From: Cryobacterium fucosi
GTDB taxonomy: Bacteria > Actinomycetota > Actinomycetes > Actinomycetales > Microbacteriaceae
Length of the DNA stretch: 47,806 nt
NCBI RefSeq assembly: GCF_004403515.1
Contig: NZ_SOHH01000106.1
Span: forward strand, 1-47,806
Reading direction: 5' to 3'
In this document: one piece after another, positions 7,864-16,094 of the stretch
Layout: every line of letters starts with the position of its first letter
Numbering within the stretch: position 1 is the first letter of the stretch
Notes under the pieces: model-generated
What the model was told of the DNA's origin: nothing
What the model saw: the letters and a program-made list of their open reading frames with translations, nothing else
Databases searched by the model: none
Position numbers and translations under genes: made by a program

Positions 7864-7916
7864 AAAGTTTCACTATCGGTAGGGCGGCACTCGTGTCGTC
7901 CGCGGAGGAGAATCCC

Positions 7917-8861
7917 ATGGCAATCCAACTCGTCGTCGGCGCCGGCTTCATCGGGGACGCCCTTGCCCGCGCACTCGTCGCGCGCGGCGACACGGTCCGG
8001 CTCGCAACTCGCTCCGGTACGATCGTGCCCGGTGTGACGGCGCTCACGGTCGACGCGTCCGACCCGGATGCCCTGGCCGCCGCCGCCGCGGGCGTCGCCA
8101 CGATCTTCCTCGCGACCGGTCCTCGCCAGTACCACCGCTGGCCCGAACTGTGGCCGCCGATGTACCGCGCCGCGATCGAAGCGGCACACCGGTCCTCGGC
8201 CCGGCTGGTGCTGATGGGCAACCTCTACGGCTACGGGGAGGGCAGTGCGATGCCGATGTCCGAAACGATGCCGCAGCATCCGACCGAGCCGAAGGGGCGG
8301 GTGCGCGCCGAGGGCTGGGCGCTCGCCCTCGCCGCCCAGGCACAGGGCGAGATCGAGGTGGTCGAGGTGCGCGCGAGCGACTACTTCGGACCGGGCGCCG
8401 GTAAGAGTTCTCAGCTCGGCTCGGCCTTCTTCGGGCCGCTGCTCGCAGGCAAGACCGCCCGGATCTTTGGCAGCGCAACCGAACCGCACAGCTGGTGCTA
8501 CCTGCCGGACATCGTCGCCACCCTCATCGCGGCCGCGGACTACCGCGGGCCGTGGGGCTGGGTCTGGCACGTGCCGGCGGCGGAGCCGCTCTCCCGCGCC
8601 GAGCTCGCCGAACGGGTGAACCGGCTCACGGGTGAAAAGGGGAGTGTCACGGCGCTGAGTCCGGCGTTCTTAGGTCTGCTCGGTTTCTTCGTTCCGTTCA
8701 TCCGGGCGGCCAACGACTCGGTCTACCAGTTCGACCAGCCGTTCATCGTCGACTCCGCCGAGACCGGGCGCCTGCTCGGCGTGCAAGCCACGCCCTGGGA
8801 GCGCTCGCTGCCCGCCGTGATCGACGGCTATCGGGCGAAGGCCGCGCAGGAAGTGTCCTGA
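7917..8861 (+). CDS. NAD(P)-binding epimerase/dehydratase-like protein (extended SDR)
   Basis: The 314-residue protein opens with a Rossmann glycine motif (VVGAGFIG) and follows the extended short-chain dehydrogenase/epimerase plan. In place of the usual YxxxK it has GYGEG followed by PKGRVRAE, so the catalytic pair is not clear and the protein may act as a reductase or NmrA-like sensor rather than a true epimerase. A GTG at 7893 is possible, but ATG 7917 is preceded by GGAGGAG at six bases and is chosen. The next gene, a MerR regulator, begins two bases after the stop, so the two form an operon. The substrate is unknown. Confidence 0.8.
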   Translation: MAIQLVVGAGFIGDALARALVARGDTVRLATRSGTIVPGVTALTVDASDPDALAAAAAGVATIFLATGPRQYHRWPELWPPMYRAAIEAAHRSSARLVLMGNLYGYGEGSAMPMSETMPQHPTEPKGRVRAEGWALALAAQAQGEIEVVEVRASDYFGPGAGKSSQLGSAFFGPLLAGKTARIFGSATEPHSWCYLPDIVATLIAAADYRGPWGWVWHVPAAEPLSRAELAERVNRLTGEKGSVTALSPAFLGLLGFFVPFIRAANDSVYQFDQPFIVDSAETGRLLGVQATPWERSLPAVIDGYRAKAAQEVS

Positions 8862-8863
8862 CC

Positions 8864-9523
8864 ATGGCGATGATTGAACGCGATACGGCCGCATGGAAGA
8901 TGGCCGAACTCAGCTCCCGGAGCGGCGTACCGGTCGCGACGATCAAGTTCTACCAGCGGGAGAATCTGCTGCCGCCAGGAGAACGCACGGGCCCGAATCA
9001 GGCGTTGTACGGTGACGCGCACCTCGACCGCATCCGTCTTATCCGTGCCCTGATCGAGGTCGGCGGCCTCAGCGTCGCCGCCGCCCGGCAGGTAGTCGAG
9101 GCCATCGACTCCGAGCGTCCACTACAGGAGACCTTCGAGATCGCCCAGCACTCGGTGTCTGAGCCGATCGACCCCGAGACCGTGACCACGGATGCCCTCA
9201 CTCACGTCGACACCCTGATGACGGGATGGCACGTTTCGGCCGACAACCCCGGTCGCCTCGCCGCGGCCCGGGTCTTCGACACCTTCACGGGAATCGGCCA
9301 GGTCGACGCCGCCGGCTGGTTCCGGCGCTACGCCGCCGCCGCCCTGCTCGCGGCCGAGGCCGACATCGACGAACTCGACGCCCGCGTCGAGCGGGCGGCC
9401 AAGGCGGAAATCGTCGTTGTGGGCACGGTGCTCGGCGACACCCTGTTCTCCGGCCTGCGCCGGGCCGCCCAGGAGCACGTGTCCTCGCTCCGGTACGCGG
9501 CCCCGCCCGAGTCTGAACTGTAA
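8864..9523 (+). CDS. MerR-family transcriptional regulator
   Basis: A 219-residue DNA-binding regulator. Residues about 10-75 form the MerR winged helix-turn-helix (MAELSSRSGVPVATIKFYQR, then ENLLPPGERTGPNQALYGDA, then a R-I-R-L-I-RALIEVGGLSV helix). The remaining 140 residues are mostly helical, without a cysteine metal site, and resemble the effector domain of MerR proteins paired with redox or efflux genes. It begins two bases after the epimerase-like gene, so the pair probably share a promoter and the regulator may act on the palindromes at 7826-7863. An ATG six bases further in is an alternative start. Confidence 0.85.
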   Translation: MAMIERDTAAWKMAELSSRSGVPVATIKFYQRENLLPPGERTGPNQALYGDAHLDRIRLIRALIEVGGLSVAAARQVVEAIDSERPLQETFEIAQHSVSEPIDPETVTTDALTHVDTLMTGWHVSADNPGRLAAARVFDTFTGIGQVDAAGWFRRYAAAALLAAEADIDELDARVERAAKAEIVVVGTVLGDTLFSGLRRAAQEHVSSLRYAAPPESEL

Positions 9524-9607
9524 AAACACACCGCACGCCCCAAAATCGTCTCACGAACCCGTCCCACGAACCCGTCCCAGCGAAACAACTAGGTCTGAGG
9601 AGTGACC

Positions 9608-10654
9608 ATGTCCCGTCCGTCGTCCCCGTCGTCCCCGCCGAGCCCCGTGCCGGCCGGCATCCTTCCCGTGCCTGCTGACCCGGCTCAGCGTTTACGCCGG
9701 GCGATCCTCGATCCGCTCGTCTGGCATCGTCCCCTGCTCTGGATGTCCCTGGCCATGGCGGGCCTTGTCGTCGTCTGCCTGATCGGCCTCCTCGTCGATC
9801 CGCGCACCCTCGCCGGCGCCCCGATCTGGGCCAAGCCGCTCAAATTCTCGATCAGCGTGCTGATATATTCGATCACTCTGGCATGGCTGCTTCCGCTTCT
9901 CCGCCGGCGTCGCCTTGCCTGGTGGATCGGCACTGCGGCGATGGCGGGGCTGGCCGTCGAGATGATGATCATCGTCGGCGCCGCGTGGGTCGGTGTGACC
10001 AGTCACTTCAACGTCTCGACCCCGCTCGCATCGGGCCTGTGGTCGGTGATGGCGTCCGCGATCGTCGTGGTCTGGCTGGCCACCCTGATCCTCGCGTTCC
10101 TGCTCTTCCGGGCCGATCTCGGTGACCCGGCCAGGTCCCTCGCCATTCGGGCCGGCGCGCTCATCGCCGTGGTCGGAATGGGCCTGGCCTTCCTGATGAC
10201 CGCACCGACCGCGGCCCAGCTCGACAGCTTTCAGGGCATCGCCGGAGCACACACCGTCGGAATCGCGGACGGCGGACCTGGCCTGCCCCTGCTGGGCTGG
10301 AGCACCGTGGCCGGCGATCTGCGCATCCCGCACTTCGTCGGCATGCACGCCCTTCAGGTGATCCCGCTGATCGCACTGCTGATCGAGGTCCTGGCCCGGC
10401 GGGTCGGACTGCTGCGCGACGCCAGGGTGAGACTCGGTCTGGTCTGGATCGTGGCCTTGGCCTACCTCGGCATCCTCGCCCTGCTCACCGGTCAGGCCAT
10501 CGCCGGCCAGTCGATCGTGCGACCGGATGCCGTCGTCGCCGGGATCGCGGCCGCGCTCCTGTCCCTGGCCTCCCTCGCCGCCGCCGGAGTCTTCCGGAAT
10601 GGTCGTCGGCGAGCGCAGATGTCGCCGACTTTGTCGGGCCCAGGGTCGGCCTGA
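9608..10654 (+). CDS. Polytopic membrane protein of unknown function
   Basis: A 348-residue integral membrane protein with about eight predicted hydrophobic helices. A proline/serine-rich cytoplasmic start is followed by LWMSLAMAGLVVVCLIGLLV and several alternating hydrophobic segments to about residue 335. GAPIWAKPLKFSISV and a conserved-looking loop LRIPHFVGMHALQ with a histidine pair are notable. The last pattern is one I have seen in uncharacterised actinobacterial membrane proteins, but I cannot name the family. GAGGAG at 9597-9602, five bases before ATG 9608, fixes the start. It follows the MerR gene by 84 bp and could be part of the same regulon. Confidence 0.7.
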   Translation: MSRPSSPSSPPSPVPAGILPVPADPAQRLRRAILDPLVWHRPLLWMSLAMAGLVVVCLIGLLVDPRTLAGAPIWAKPLKFSISVLIYSITLAWLLPLLRRRRLAWWIGTAAMAGLAVEMMIIVGAAWVGVTSHFNVSTPLASGLWSVMASAIVVVWLATLILAFLLFRADLGDPARSLAIRAGALIAVVGMGLAFLMTAPTAAQLDSFQGIAGAHTVGIADGGPGLPLLGWSTVAGDLRIPHFVGMHALQVIPLIALLIEVLARRVGLLRDARVRLGLVWIVALAYLGILALLTGQAIAGQSIVRPDAVVAGIAAALLSLASLAAAGVFRNGRRRAQMSPTLSGPGSA

Positions 10655-10703
10655 CCGGTGCGCGGCCGGGTCAGTCCGATCGCGCCCGCCCGTGCCCGCC
10701 GGG

Positions 10704-11573
10704 TCAGGCGATCTCGGTTGCGGTCCCGCTCACGACAATGCCCCCGGTGACCGGAATCTCCACTCTAAGCAGGCTCGGCCGGCCGACGTGCGCGCCCTGA
10801 CGCACGTCCACTTGAGTGGGCACGGCCACGGACCCGGTGGCGCGCAGATAGCCGCCGAGCGACGCGGCCGCCGAGCCCGTGGCCGGGTCCTCGGTGACGG
10901 TGCCGACCGGAAACAGGTTGCGGGCCTCGAAAACGGTGGGCGTGATGGCGTGCAGCACAGACACGGTACCGCGCCAGCCCTGGGCGTCCATCAGGGTGCG
11001 GATGCCGCCCGGATCGAATGCGAATCCGTCGAACGTGGCCCGGTCGCGCAGCACCAGAATGGGGTGCCAGTTTCCGGCGTACGCCGACAGCAGCGGATAC
11101 CGCGCATCCCGATCGCTCGGGGCGAGCCCGAGTAGGGAGAACAGGGCGTCCTCGGCAGCCGACTCCAGTGCGGCCATCCTCGGCTCGACGCTGGTGAACG
11201 ACGCGGTGATGCCGCCGTCGACAACGCGAGTCTTGATCACGATCGGACCGACCGGGGTCTCGAATTCGAATGCGCCGCTTCCTTCGCGCACGGCAAGGGC
11301 GACCGCGGTGGCGATGGTCGCATGTCCGCAGAACGGGACCTCCGCATCCGGGGAGAAGAAGCGGATGCTCAGGTGGCGCGCGTTCCCGGAAATGTTCCGT
11401 TCGGTGACGAACGCGGTTTCGGAATAGCCGACGTCGGCCGCGATGCGCTGCATCTCGGGGGCCGACAGTGCGCCCGCGTGCAACACAATCCCTGCCGGAT
11501 TGCCGCCCCCGGGCGTGGCAGCGAAGGCGGCGTAACGCAGAACGGATGGCGGCATCGCGTTGTCAGGTCTCAC
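10704..11573 (-). CDS. PhzF family isomerase-like protein
   Basis: About 289 residues with the diaminopimelate-epimerase-like PhzF fold: GGGNPAGIVL near the N terminus, SETAFV (with the catalytic-type glutamate of PhzF), RFFSPDAEVPFCGHAT, and C-terminal EDPATGSAAASLGGYL for the second half of the duplicated fold. Family members isomerise small acids; the phenazine-type substrate is not implied here because no phenazine genes are nearby. The GTG at 11573 is preceded by CAAGG seven bases upstream and is preferred; an ATG at 11555 is the alternative. It converges with the membrane protein at 9608-10654. Confidence 0.85.
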   Translation of the reverse strand: MRPDNAMPPSVLRYAAFAATPGGGNPAGIVLHAGALSAPEMQRIAADVGYSETAFVTERNISGNARHLSIRFFSPDAEVPFCGHATIATAVALAVREGSGAFEFETPVGPIVIKTRVVDGGITASFTSVEPRMAALESAAEDALFSLLGLAPSDRDARYPLLSAYAGNWHPILVLRDRATFDGFAFDPGGIRTLMDAQGWRGTVSVLHAITPTVFEARNLFPVGTVTEDPATGSAAASLGGYLRATGSVAVPTQVDVRQGAHVGRPSLLRVEIPVTGGIVVSGTATEIA

Positions 11574-11942
11574 AGCACGACCTTGCTTCACCGGGACGGG
11601 TTAAGTCAATCGTCGCGGAAGGAGCCGGGCACGCGGCATCCGCTTCATCGGAGAGTCAAGACCCTCCCGACGCGTGCGGACCGCGACCGCTTGCACCCGG
11701 TCATCTGGGCTGCGACGCGGCGTGACGGACGAGCAGCCGCCAAGGCTTTGCGGCAAGCCGCTGCGATGGCGCCGTCGAGCCAGCTCAGCCCCGCGAGAAA
11801 TTCGGCGAACACACAGAAAGCCGCGAGACAGAGGCCAAGCGTCAAACCGACGGTCCAACGCGGGCGGCTGGGGTTCGGGACGTTCGCTGCCCACGCCATG
11901 TCGCGGGGGTGGTGCCGCTGATTCGGGCGCGGTCGAGAATGT
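11574..11942. other. Gene-poor stretch, no confident gene
   Basis: Short open frames on both strands cross this 369-bp stretch but none shows a recognisable domain or clean translation start apart from the remnant listed separately at 11645-11946. Base composition is slightly less GC-rich than flanking genes, which fits decayed coding sequence. Confidence 0.5.
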
Positions 11943-11946
11943 TCAA
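11645..11946 (-). pseudogene. Possible frameshifted remnant of a small membrane protein downstream of the PadR remnant
   Basis: A TTG at 11946 overlaps the PadR remnant's stop and is preceded by AAGGAG at six bases. From it, about 34 residues (MNILDRARISGTTP...) are read before a stop. In the adjacent frame a hydrophobic stretch, WTVGLTLGLCLAAFCVFAEF, follows immediately. The two could be parts of one gene split by a frameshift; PadR genes are often followed by a membrane partner. The evidence is thin and the second frame may be chance. Confidence 0.25.
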
Positions 11947-12225
11947 GAGCAACTCCTTGTCTTCAGGATGTAGTCGACGTTGGTAGTGAGCGTGGTCCAG
12001 GCCTTCAGGGCGCGAAATGCTTCAGCCTGGCCGACGGCTGTGAGGAGGTAGTACTTGCGTGCCGGTCCCGAGGTCGAGCGCACCAGGCGCGAAGCCAGCA
12101 ACCCGGACGACTCCAGACGGGTAAGCGCGGGATAGACGCTGCCCTCCGTCAGTTGCGCGAACCTTCTCCGCCTCGACGTCGCGGTTCTTTGAAGGGGCCA
12201 TGCTCACCAGGCTCGCCGCGATTTC
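11943..12225 (-). pseudogene. Frameshifted, N-terminally truncated PadR-family regulator
   Basis: The minus-strand frame ending at 11943 encodes about 72 residues of clear PadR type: AQLTEGSVYPALTRLESSGL, then the wing with GPARKYYLLTAVGQAEAF and a closing helix with NVDYILK. Upstream of about 12159 this frame has no start. The matching N-terminal text (EIAASLVS, as in PadR GYEIxxxL) sits in another frame, and the first 25 or so residues of a PadR domain are not found. A frameshift plus loss of the 5' end is the simplest reading. It follows the membrane gene at 12272-12799 in the same direction. Confidence 0.6.
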
Positions 12226-12271
12226 CGACCCCGACGGACACCATCACTCTCATCGGCGACTTACGTGTCAC

Positions 12272-12799
12272 TCACTGATCCAGCGTCGCCGGGCGCTCAG
12301 GCGACGTGCGGGGAAGAGCGGTGTAGCTGAAGGAGCCGATTGCGTCGATGACCAGGACTACAGTCCAGATCCGGGCAGTCGCAAGGAACTGTGCAGTGCG
12401 CGAGGGCTCACCGATCCACCAAACGGCCAGCATCATAGGGCCCACGCCCAGGCCCCAGGCCAGCAGATGGTGATACCAGCCGCGTCGTTCGTAGATCGCC
12501 CGTGACTGGCCGAATCGAGGTTTCGGAGTCGGGACGGGTCCGTTGGCGAACCGATGGGCGAAGCGAGCGTCGGCCCAGGTGATGATCCGATGTCCGAAAC
12601 CGACCGATACGCCCAGATAAATGGCGGCGAGTGAATGCGCCACCGTTGCGACTCCTCCGGCGCGGAGATCGAGGATGCTGGCAACCAGCAGGATCAGGTC
12701 GACGAGGGGGACGGCCACCAGCAGGCCGGTGCTGAGCAGCTGCCTTCGCAGGACATAGCGCGCTGTCAGCCCGCTGAGAAGGAAGACCCAGAAGAGCAC
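12272..12799 (-). CDS. Small membrane protein, uncharacterised
   Basis: A 175-residue protein with about four transmembrane helices: LFWVFLLSGLTARYVLRR at the N terminus, LLVAVPLVDLILLVASIL, a short helix with AHSLAAIYLGVSVGFGH, and two near the C terminus. Between them lies a cytoplasmic loop, WADARFAHRFANGPVPTPKP. I recognise this plan from uncharacterised actinobacterial membrane proteins that are often next to PadR regulators, but no function is known. The GTG at 12799 has AGGAGG eight bases upstream. It is upstream of the PadR remnant, so the original unit was probably membrane gene plus regulator. Codon choice is a little less GC-rich than neighbours. Confidence 0.65.
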   Translation of the reverse strand: MLFWVFLLSGLTARYVLRRQLLSTGLLVAVPLVDLILLVASILDLRAGGVATVAHSLAAIYLGVSVGFGHRIITWADARFAHRFANGPVPTPKPRFGQSRAIYERRGWYHHLLAWGLGVGPMMLAVWWIGEPSRTAQFLATARIWTVVLVIDAIGSFSYTALPRTSPERPATLDQ

Positions 12800-13066
12800 C
12801 TCGCAGGCCTCCTATGCAATTTCAGATCCGAACCCCGGTGTGCACGACCCTATCGCCCGTGGTGGATACACTCAGGGATGGGCGAGCCGGAGTGGTCCGT
12901 GCCCGAGATCGAGATCCCTCAGTCCTTTCGGGAGATGCCACGCTGGTGAACTGACGGGACGACCTGGCTCGATTCTCTCCCTGATCGCCTTGCCGCCGGC
13001 TGCGTGGCCTGGCAGCTACTCCCGGATGGCCGGGCTCTCCACGGGTCCACTGCGATCGCCTTGCTC
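12800..13066. other. Intergenic stretch, nothing recognised
   Basis: This 267-bp gap between the DUF2236 stop and the membrane-protein start has no gene I can support. It must carry the promoter of the minus-strand membrane gene, but no clear box or palindrome is evident. Confidence 0.5.
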
Positions 13067-13963
13067 CTAGGCCGCTGCGGCGAGCCGGGCGAGCCGGGCC
13101 CGGGCGGCATCCTCTGAGGTCGAGGACCGGCCGAGGAGAAAACGCACCAGGCCGAGCACGGCGCCGGTGGCCCAGACGACCGGGAGCAGGGAGCGACGCA
13201 CGCCGAGCAGGTCCCGGTATTCGCGGGGGATCGAGGCCACCGCGCCGGCGAACATGACCCGGTAGAAGGGCATCATCGCCGGGCGGAGCGGCGGGTTGCG
13301 GATGAAGCGCACCGCCTCGGCGACGCGCTCGTCGCTCTTGAGGGTGCCGGCATCCCGGAACGCATCCAGCTGTTGCTGCAGCTCCAGGCGCGACCGGGGC
13401 GGGTTCTGCACCCCGACGAGCTCGCCCGCCTTGGCCCACTCGCGCACGTAGCCGTCGGCCCCGCCCGGGATCGCGCCGCCCCAGATGGTGTGCGACTGGA
13501 GGAACGCGTCGGTGAACACGATGTGCACCCAGGCCAGCAGATCGGGGTCCCCGGCGGCGTAGGGGCGCTCGATGCCCTGGGCGTCGCGGTAGGTTCCGGT
13601 GACCCGGTCGTGGAAGCGGCCGACCCGGGAGGACTCGAGTTCGGCCAGCGCGGTGTCGCCGAAGGTGACCGTGACCAGCCACTGAATGGTTCCCGAGAGC
13701 CGGCCGAGCGGGTCCTCCCTGTACCGGGACCAGTCGTGCACGCCGGCCATCGCACCCGGGTGCAGAGTCTGCATCAGCAGGGCACGGATGCCGGCTACCA
13801 GCGTCGCCATCCCGCCGTGCACGGCCCAGGATGCCGAGTTCGGCCCGAAGAAGCCGGCATCGTCGCCGAGTTCGATCTTCTCGACCCATCTCGGCCGGCC
13901 GTCACCGTTGCCGGAGAACGTCACCAGAAGGTGTGACCGCCAGCTGTCCACGAACCTGCCCAT
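13067..13963 (-). CDS. Oxygenase MpaB-family protein (DUF2236)
   Basis: A 298-residue protein of the MpaB/latex-clearing-type DUF2236 family, haem proteins or putative oxygenases common in actinobacteria. Characteristic text includes GGMATLVAGIRALLMQTLHP with a candidate haem-ligand histidine, WSRYREDPLGRLSGTIQWL, VTFGD, then LLAWVHIVFTDAFLQSH with two further conserved histidines, and a C-terminal MMPFYRVMFAGAVASIPREY block. A hydrophobic helix near residue 265 suggests membrane association. It is divergent from the photolyase gene, 117 bp away. The substrate is unknown; polyisoprenoid or fatty-acid-type substrates are only a family-level guess. Confidence 0.8.
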   Translation of the reverse strand: MGRFVDSWRSHLLVTFSGNGDGRPRWVEKIELGDDAGFFGPNSASWAVHGGMATLVAGIRALLMQTLHPGAMAGVHDWSRYREDPLGRLSGTIQWLVTVTFGDTALAELESSRVGRFHDRVTGTYRDAQGIERPYAAGDPDLLAWVHIVFTDAFLQSHTIWGGAIPGGADGYVREWAKAGELVGVQNPPRSRLELQQQLDAFRDAGTLKSDERVAEAVRFIRNPPLRPAMMPFYRVMFAGAVASIPREYRDLLGVRRSLLPVVWATGAVLGLVRFLLGRSSTSEDAARARLARLAAAA

Positions 13964-14080
13964 GGAGGAAGGCTAACCCGGGCCGGCTGGGCGTCGGCCC
14001 CGAAACCGAGGCGGCTGGGCATCGGCCGGAACCCGGGCCGGCGCGAACGCTGCGGGCCCCGCCGATCTAGGATCGGAACC

Positions 14081-15544
14081 ATGCCGCTGTCCCGTTTTCT
14101 GTTTGCCGACCAGCTCGGCCCGCACTTCGACGACGGCGGTCCGCTGCTCATGGTGGAAGCGGTCGGCGTGCTTGGGCGGCGCCCGTACCACCGGGCCAAG
14201 GCGCACCTGATCCTCAGCGCCCTCCGTCACCGAGTCAGGGAACTGGGCGACCGGGTCGAGTATCTCCACGCCGAGCACTATCGAGACGTGCTGGCCGGGC
14301 GCGATCTCGAAGTCGTTGATCCCACTTCGTGGGGTGCGCGGGCGCTTGTGCGCGAGCTCGGCGCGCGAGTGCTGCCCAGCCGCGGCTTCGTCACGAGCGA
14401 GGAAGACTTCGCGGCCTGGGCCCAGGGTCGACCCCCGTCCCGGTTGGTCATGGACCAGTTCTACCGGCAGGTGCGCACCAGCACGGGCCTGCTGATGCGC
14501 GGCCCTGACCCTGAGGGCGGCCGCTTCAACTTCGATCACGACAACCGCCAGCCGCCGCCCAAGGGGGCGTCGGGCCTCGGCCTGCCAGATCCGTACCGCC
14601 CGGTCGAGGACGACATCGACGAAGAGGTTCGCGCCGACCTCGACCGCCTGCAGGCGGAGGGGCGCATCCGTCTGATCGGGCAGGACGGCCCCCGCCGGTT
14701 CGCGGCGACCCGAGCCGAAGCCCTGACGGCGCTCGCCGACTTCGTCGAGACCCGGCTGGGTGATTTCGGACCTTTTGAGGATGCTTCGCTGATCGGCGAT
14801 GACGCCATGGCCCATTCGCGGCTGAGCGTTCCGCTCAATCTGGGGCTGCTGCATCCGCGCGAGGTGATCGATGCCGTGGTCGCCGCCTATGAAGCCGGGG
14901 GAGCCCCGCTGCAGAGCGTGGAGGCCGTGGTGCGGCAGATCATGGGCTGGCGGGACTGGGCCTGGCACCTGTACTGGCACCTCGGGGAGGACTACGTGCG
15001 GCGCAGCAACCACCTCGATGCGCAGAAGCCTCTGCCCAGGGAGTTCCTCGAACTCGACGGTCGGGACGTGCGGGCACGGTGTCTGAGCCACGTGCTCGAC
15101 GAGGTCGGCCGCACCGGCTACGCACATCACATCCAGCGCCTGATGGTTCTCGGCAATTGGGCGCTGCAGCGCGGCTACCGGCCGGCCGAACTGACCGAGT
15201 GGTTCACCAACTCCTTCGTCGACGGCACTCCCTGGGTGATGCCCGCCAACGTGGTGGGGATGTCCCAGCACGCCGACGGAGGGATCGTCGCCACCAAACC
15301 CTATGCCTCCGGGGGCGCCTATATCTCGAAGATGAGCGACTACTGCGGTTCCTGCACCTTCAATCCCAGAAAGCGGCTGGGCGAGGATGCCTGCCCGTTC
15401 ACGGCCGGCTACTGGGCCTTCCTCGACCGGGTGGAGCCACGCATCCGGGGCAATCACCGAATGGCGCAACCTCTCGCCGGCCTGCGCCGTCTCGTCGACC
15501 GGGATGCGGTCGTCGACCAGGAGCGCTCGCGCACGGAGTGGTGA
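14081..15544 (+). CDS. phrB: Fe-S bacterial cryptochrome/photolyase (PhrB-type, probable (6-4) photolyase)
   Basis: The 487-residue protein belongs to the FeS-BCP photolyases, which repair UV photoproducts using FAD and light. Four cysteines at 334, 422, 425 and 438 have spacings of 88, 3 and 13 residues, the same as the [4Fe-4S] ligands of Agrobacterium PhrB (350, 438, 441, 454). The C-terminal block DYCGSCTFNPRKRLGEDACP is diagnostic, as is MDQFYRQVRTSTGLLM with GRFNFDHDNR in the middle. The N-terminal ~130 residues form the antenna-binding domain (RFLFADQLGPHF). The ATG at 14081 has no strong ribosome binding site but matches the family start. It is monocistronic. Confidence 0.9.
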   Translation: MPLSRFLFADQLGPHFDDGGPLLMVEAVGVLGRRPYHRAKAHLILSALRHRVRELGDRVEYLHAEHYRDVLAGRDLEVVDPTSWGARALVRELGARVLPSRGFVTSEEDFAAWAQGRPPSRLVMDQFYRQVRTSTGLLMRGPDPEGGRFNFDHDNRQPPPKGASGLGLPDPYRPVEDDIDEEVRADLDRLQAEGRIRLIGQDGPRRFAATRAEALTALADFVETRLGDFGPFEDASLIGDDAMAHSRLSVPLNLGLLHPREVIDAVVAAYEAGGAPLQSVEAVVRQIMGWRDWAWHLYWHLGEDYVRRSNHLDAQKPLPREFLELDGRDVRARCLSHVLDEVGRTGYAHHIQRLMVLGNWALQRGYRPAELTEWFTNSFVDGTPWVMPANVVGMSQHADGGIVATKPYASGGAYISKMSDYCGSCTFNPRKRLGEDACPFTAGYWAFLDRVEPRIRGNHRMAQPLAGLRRLVDRDAVVDQERSRTEW

Positions 15545-15612
15545 CCCTCGCGCCGCTCGAGGTGCCCCGCTGTTCGGACATTTGAGGCCCAGGACAGCGC
15601 GCCGAAAAAACC

Positions 15613-15876
15613 TTACGCGAACGGCACGATGCGGGCGACCGGCTTCCCTCGCCGGGTGAGCACGATCTCCTCGCCGGCGACCACCCGGTCCACCAGCACG
15701 CCGAGGTGCCATCGTGCATCGGGCACCGAAACGGTCAGAGGCAGGAGCCGGCCGGTGCCGGAGTGGAGCTGCGGATACGGGTCGTAGTCAGGATCGCGAT
15801 CGACGCCGTGGTGCCCGTCGCGCGGGCCAGGGTCGGGGAGTTCGGGAAGCTGGTCGAGATCGTCCGGATAGAACAT
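15613..15876 (-). CDS. Phd/YefM-type antitoxin, apparently orphan
   Basis: An 87-residue protein whose last 40 residues match the Phd/YefM DNA-binding domain: VSVPDARWHLGVLVDRVVAG, then EEIVLTRRGKPVARIVPF. The first 45 residues are an acidic, proline/tyrosine-rich extension (PDYDPYPQLHSGTG) that normal antitoxins do not have at this end, where they begin directly with the DNA-binding fold. AGGAG lies six bases before ATG 15876. No toxin gene (PIN, RelE or Doc type) is adjacent on either side: upstream is a hairpin and downstream the photolyase gene ends convergently. It may be a solitary regulator or an antitoxin that lost its partner. Confidence 0.75.
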   Translation of the reverse strand: MFYPDDLDQLPELPDPGPRDGHHGVDRDPDYDPYPQLHSGTGRLLPLTVSVPDARWHLGVLVDRVVAGEEIVLTRRGKPVARIVPFA

Positions 15877-15983
15877 GGTCGGCTCCTCTCCATTGACGGA
15901 TGCCTGCTCACGACGCTACTTCGATCGGCATCCGTTCGCTAGCCGCGCCCCGTCGTGCCGCGACCAGTCCCGAACGTGATGGC

Positions 15984-16043
15984 CGCGCCCGTTTCCGCAC
16001 GCCGCGGCCGCGTCGGCGTGTGCGGGCTGCGGAAACGGGCGCG
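15984..16043. terminator. Strong hairpin between pucR-like gene and antitoxin
   Basis: CGCGCCCGTTTCCGCA (15984-15999) is the exact reverse complement of 16028-16043. The 28-base loop contains a second nested GC stem around GCCGCGGCCGCGTCGGC. It lies just after the PucR-type gene on the minus strand. There is no T-run, so it may be a termination or mRNA-stabilising structure rather than a textbook intrinsic terminator. Confidence 0.55.
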
Positions 16044-16060
16044 CCGCCGGACCCGCGGCT

Positions 16061-16094
16061 CAGTCCAGCTCGGTGCTCAGTCCAGCTCGGTGAT
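16061..16094. repeat. 17-bp direct duplication at the end of the pucR-like gene
   Basis: CAGTCCAGCTCGGTG(C/A)T is present twice in tandem (16061-16077 and 16078-16094) and runs up to the stop codon of the PucR-type gene. Confidence 0.8.

Noticed and set aside
12840-13070. Short plus-strand frame in the gap before the DUF2236 gene
   Set aside because: No ribosome binding site or domain; arginine/serine/proline-rich as expected by chance.
13973-15712. Long open frame on the minus strand opposite the photolyase gene
   Set aside because: It mirrors the strongly supported photolyase on the other strand, has no recognisable domain and its composition is that of an antisense GC-rich frame.
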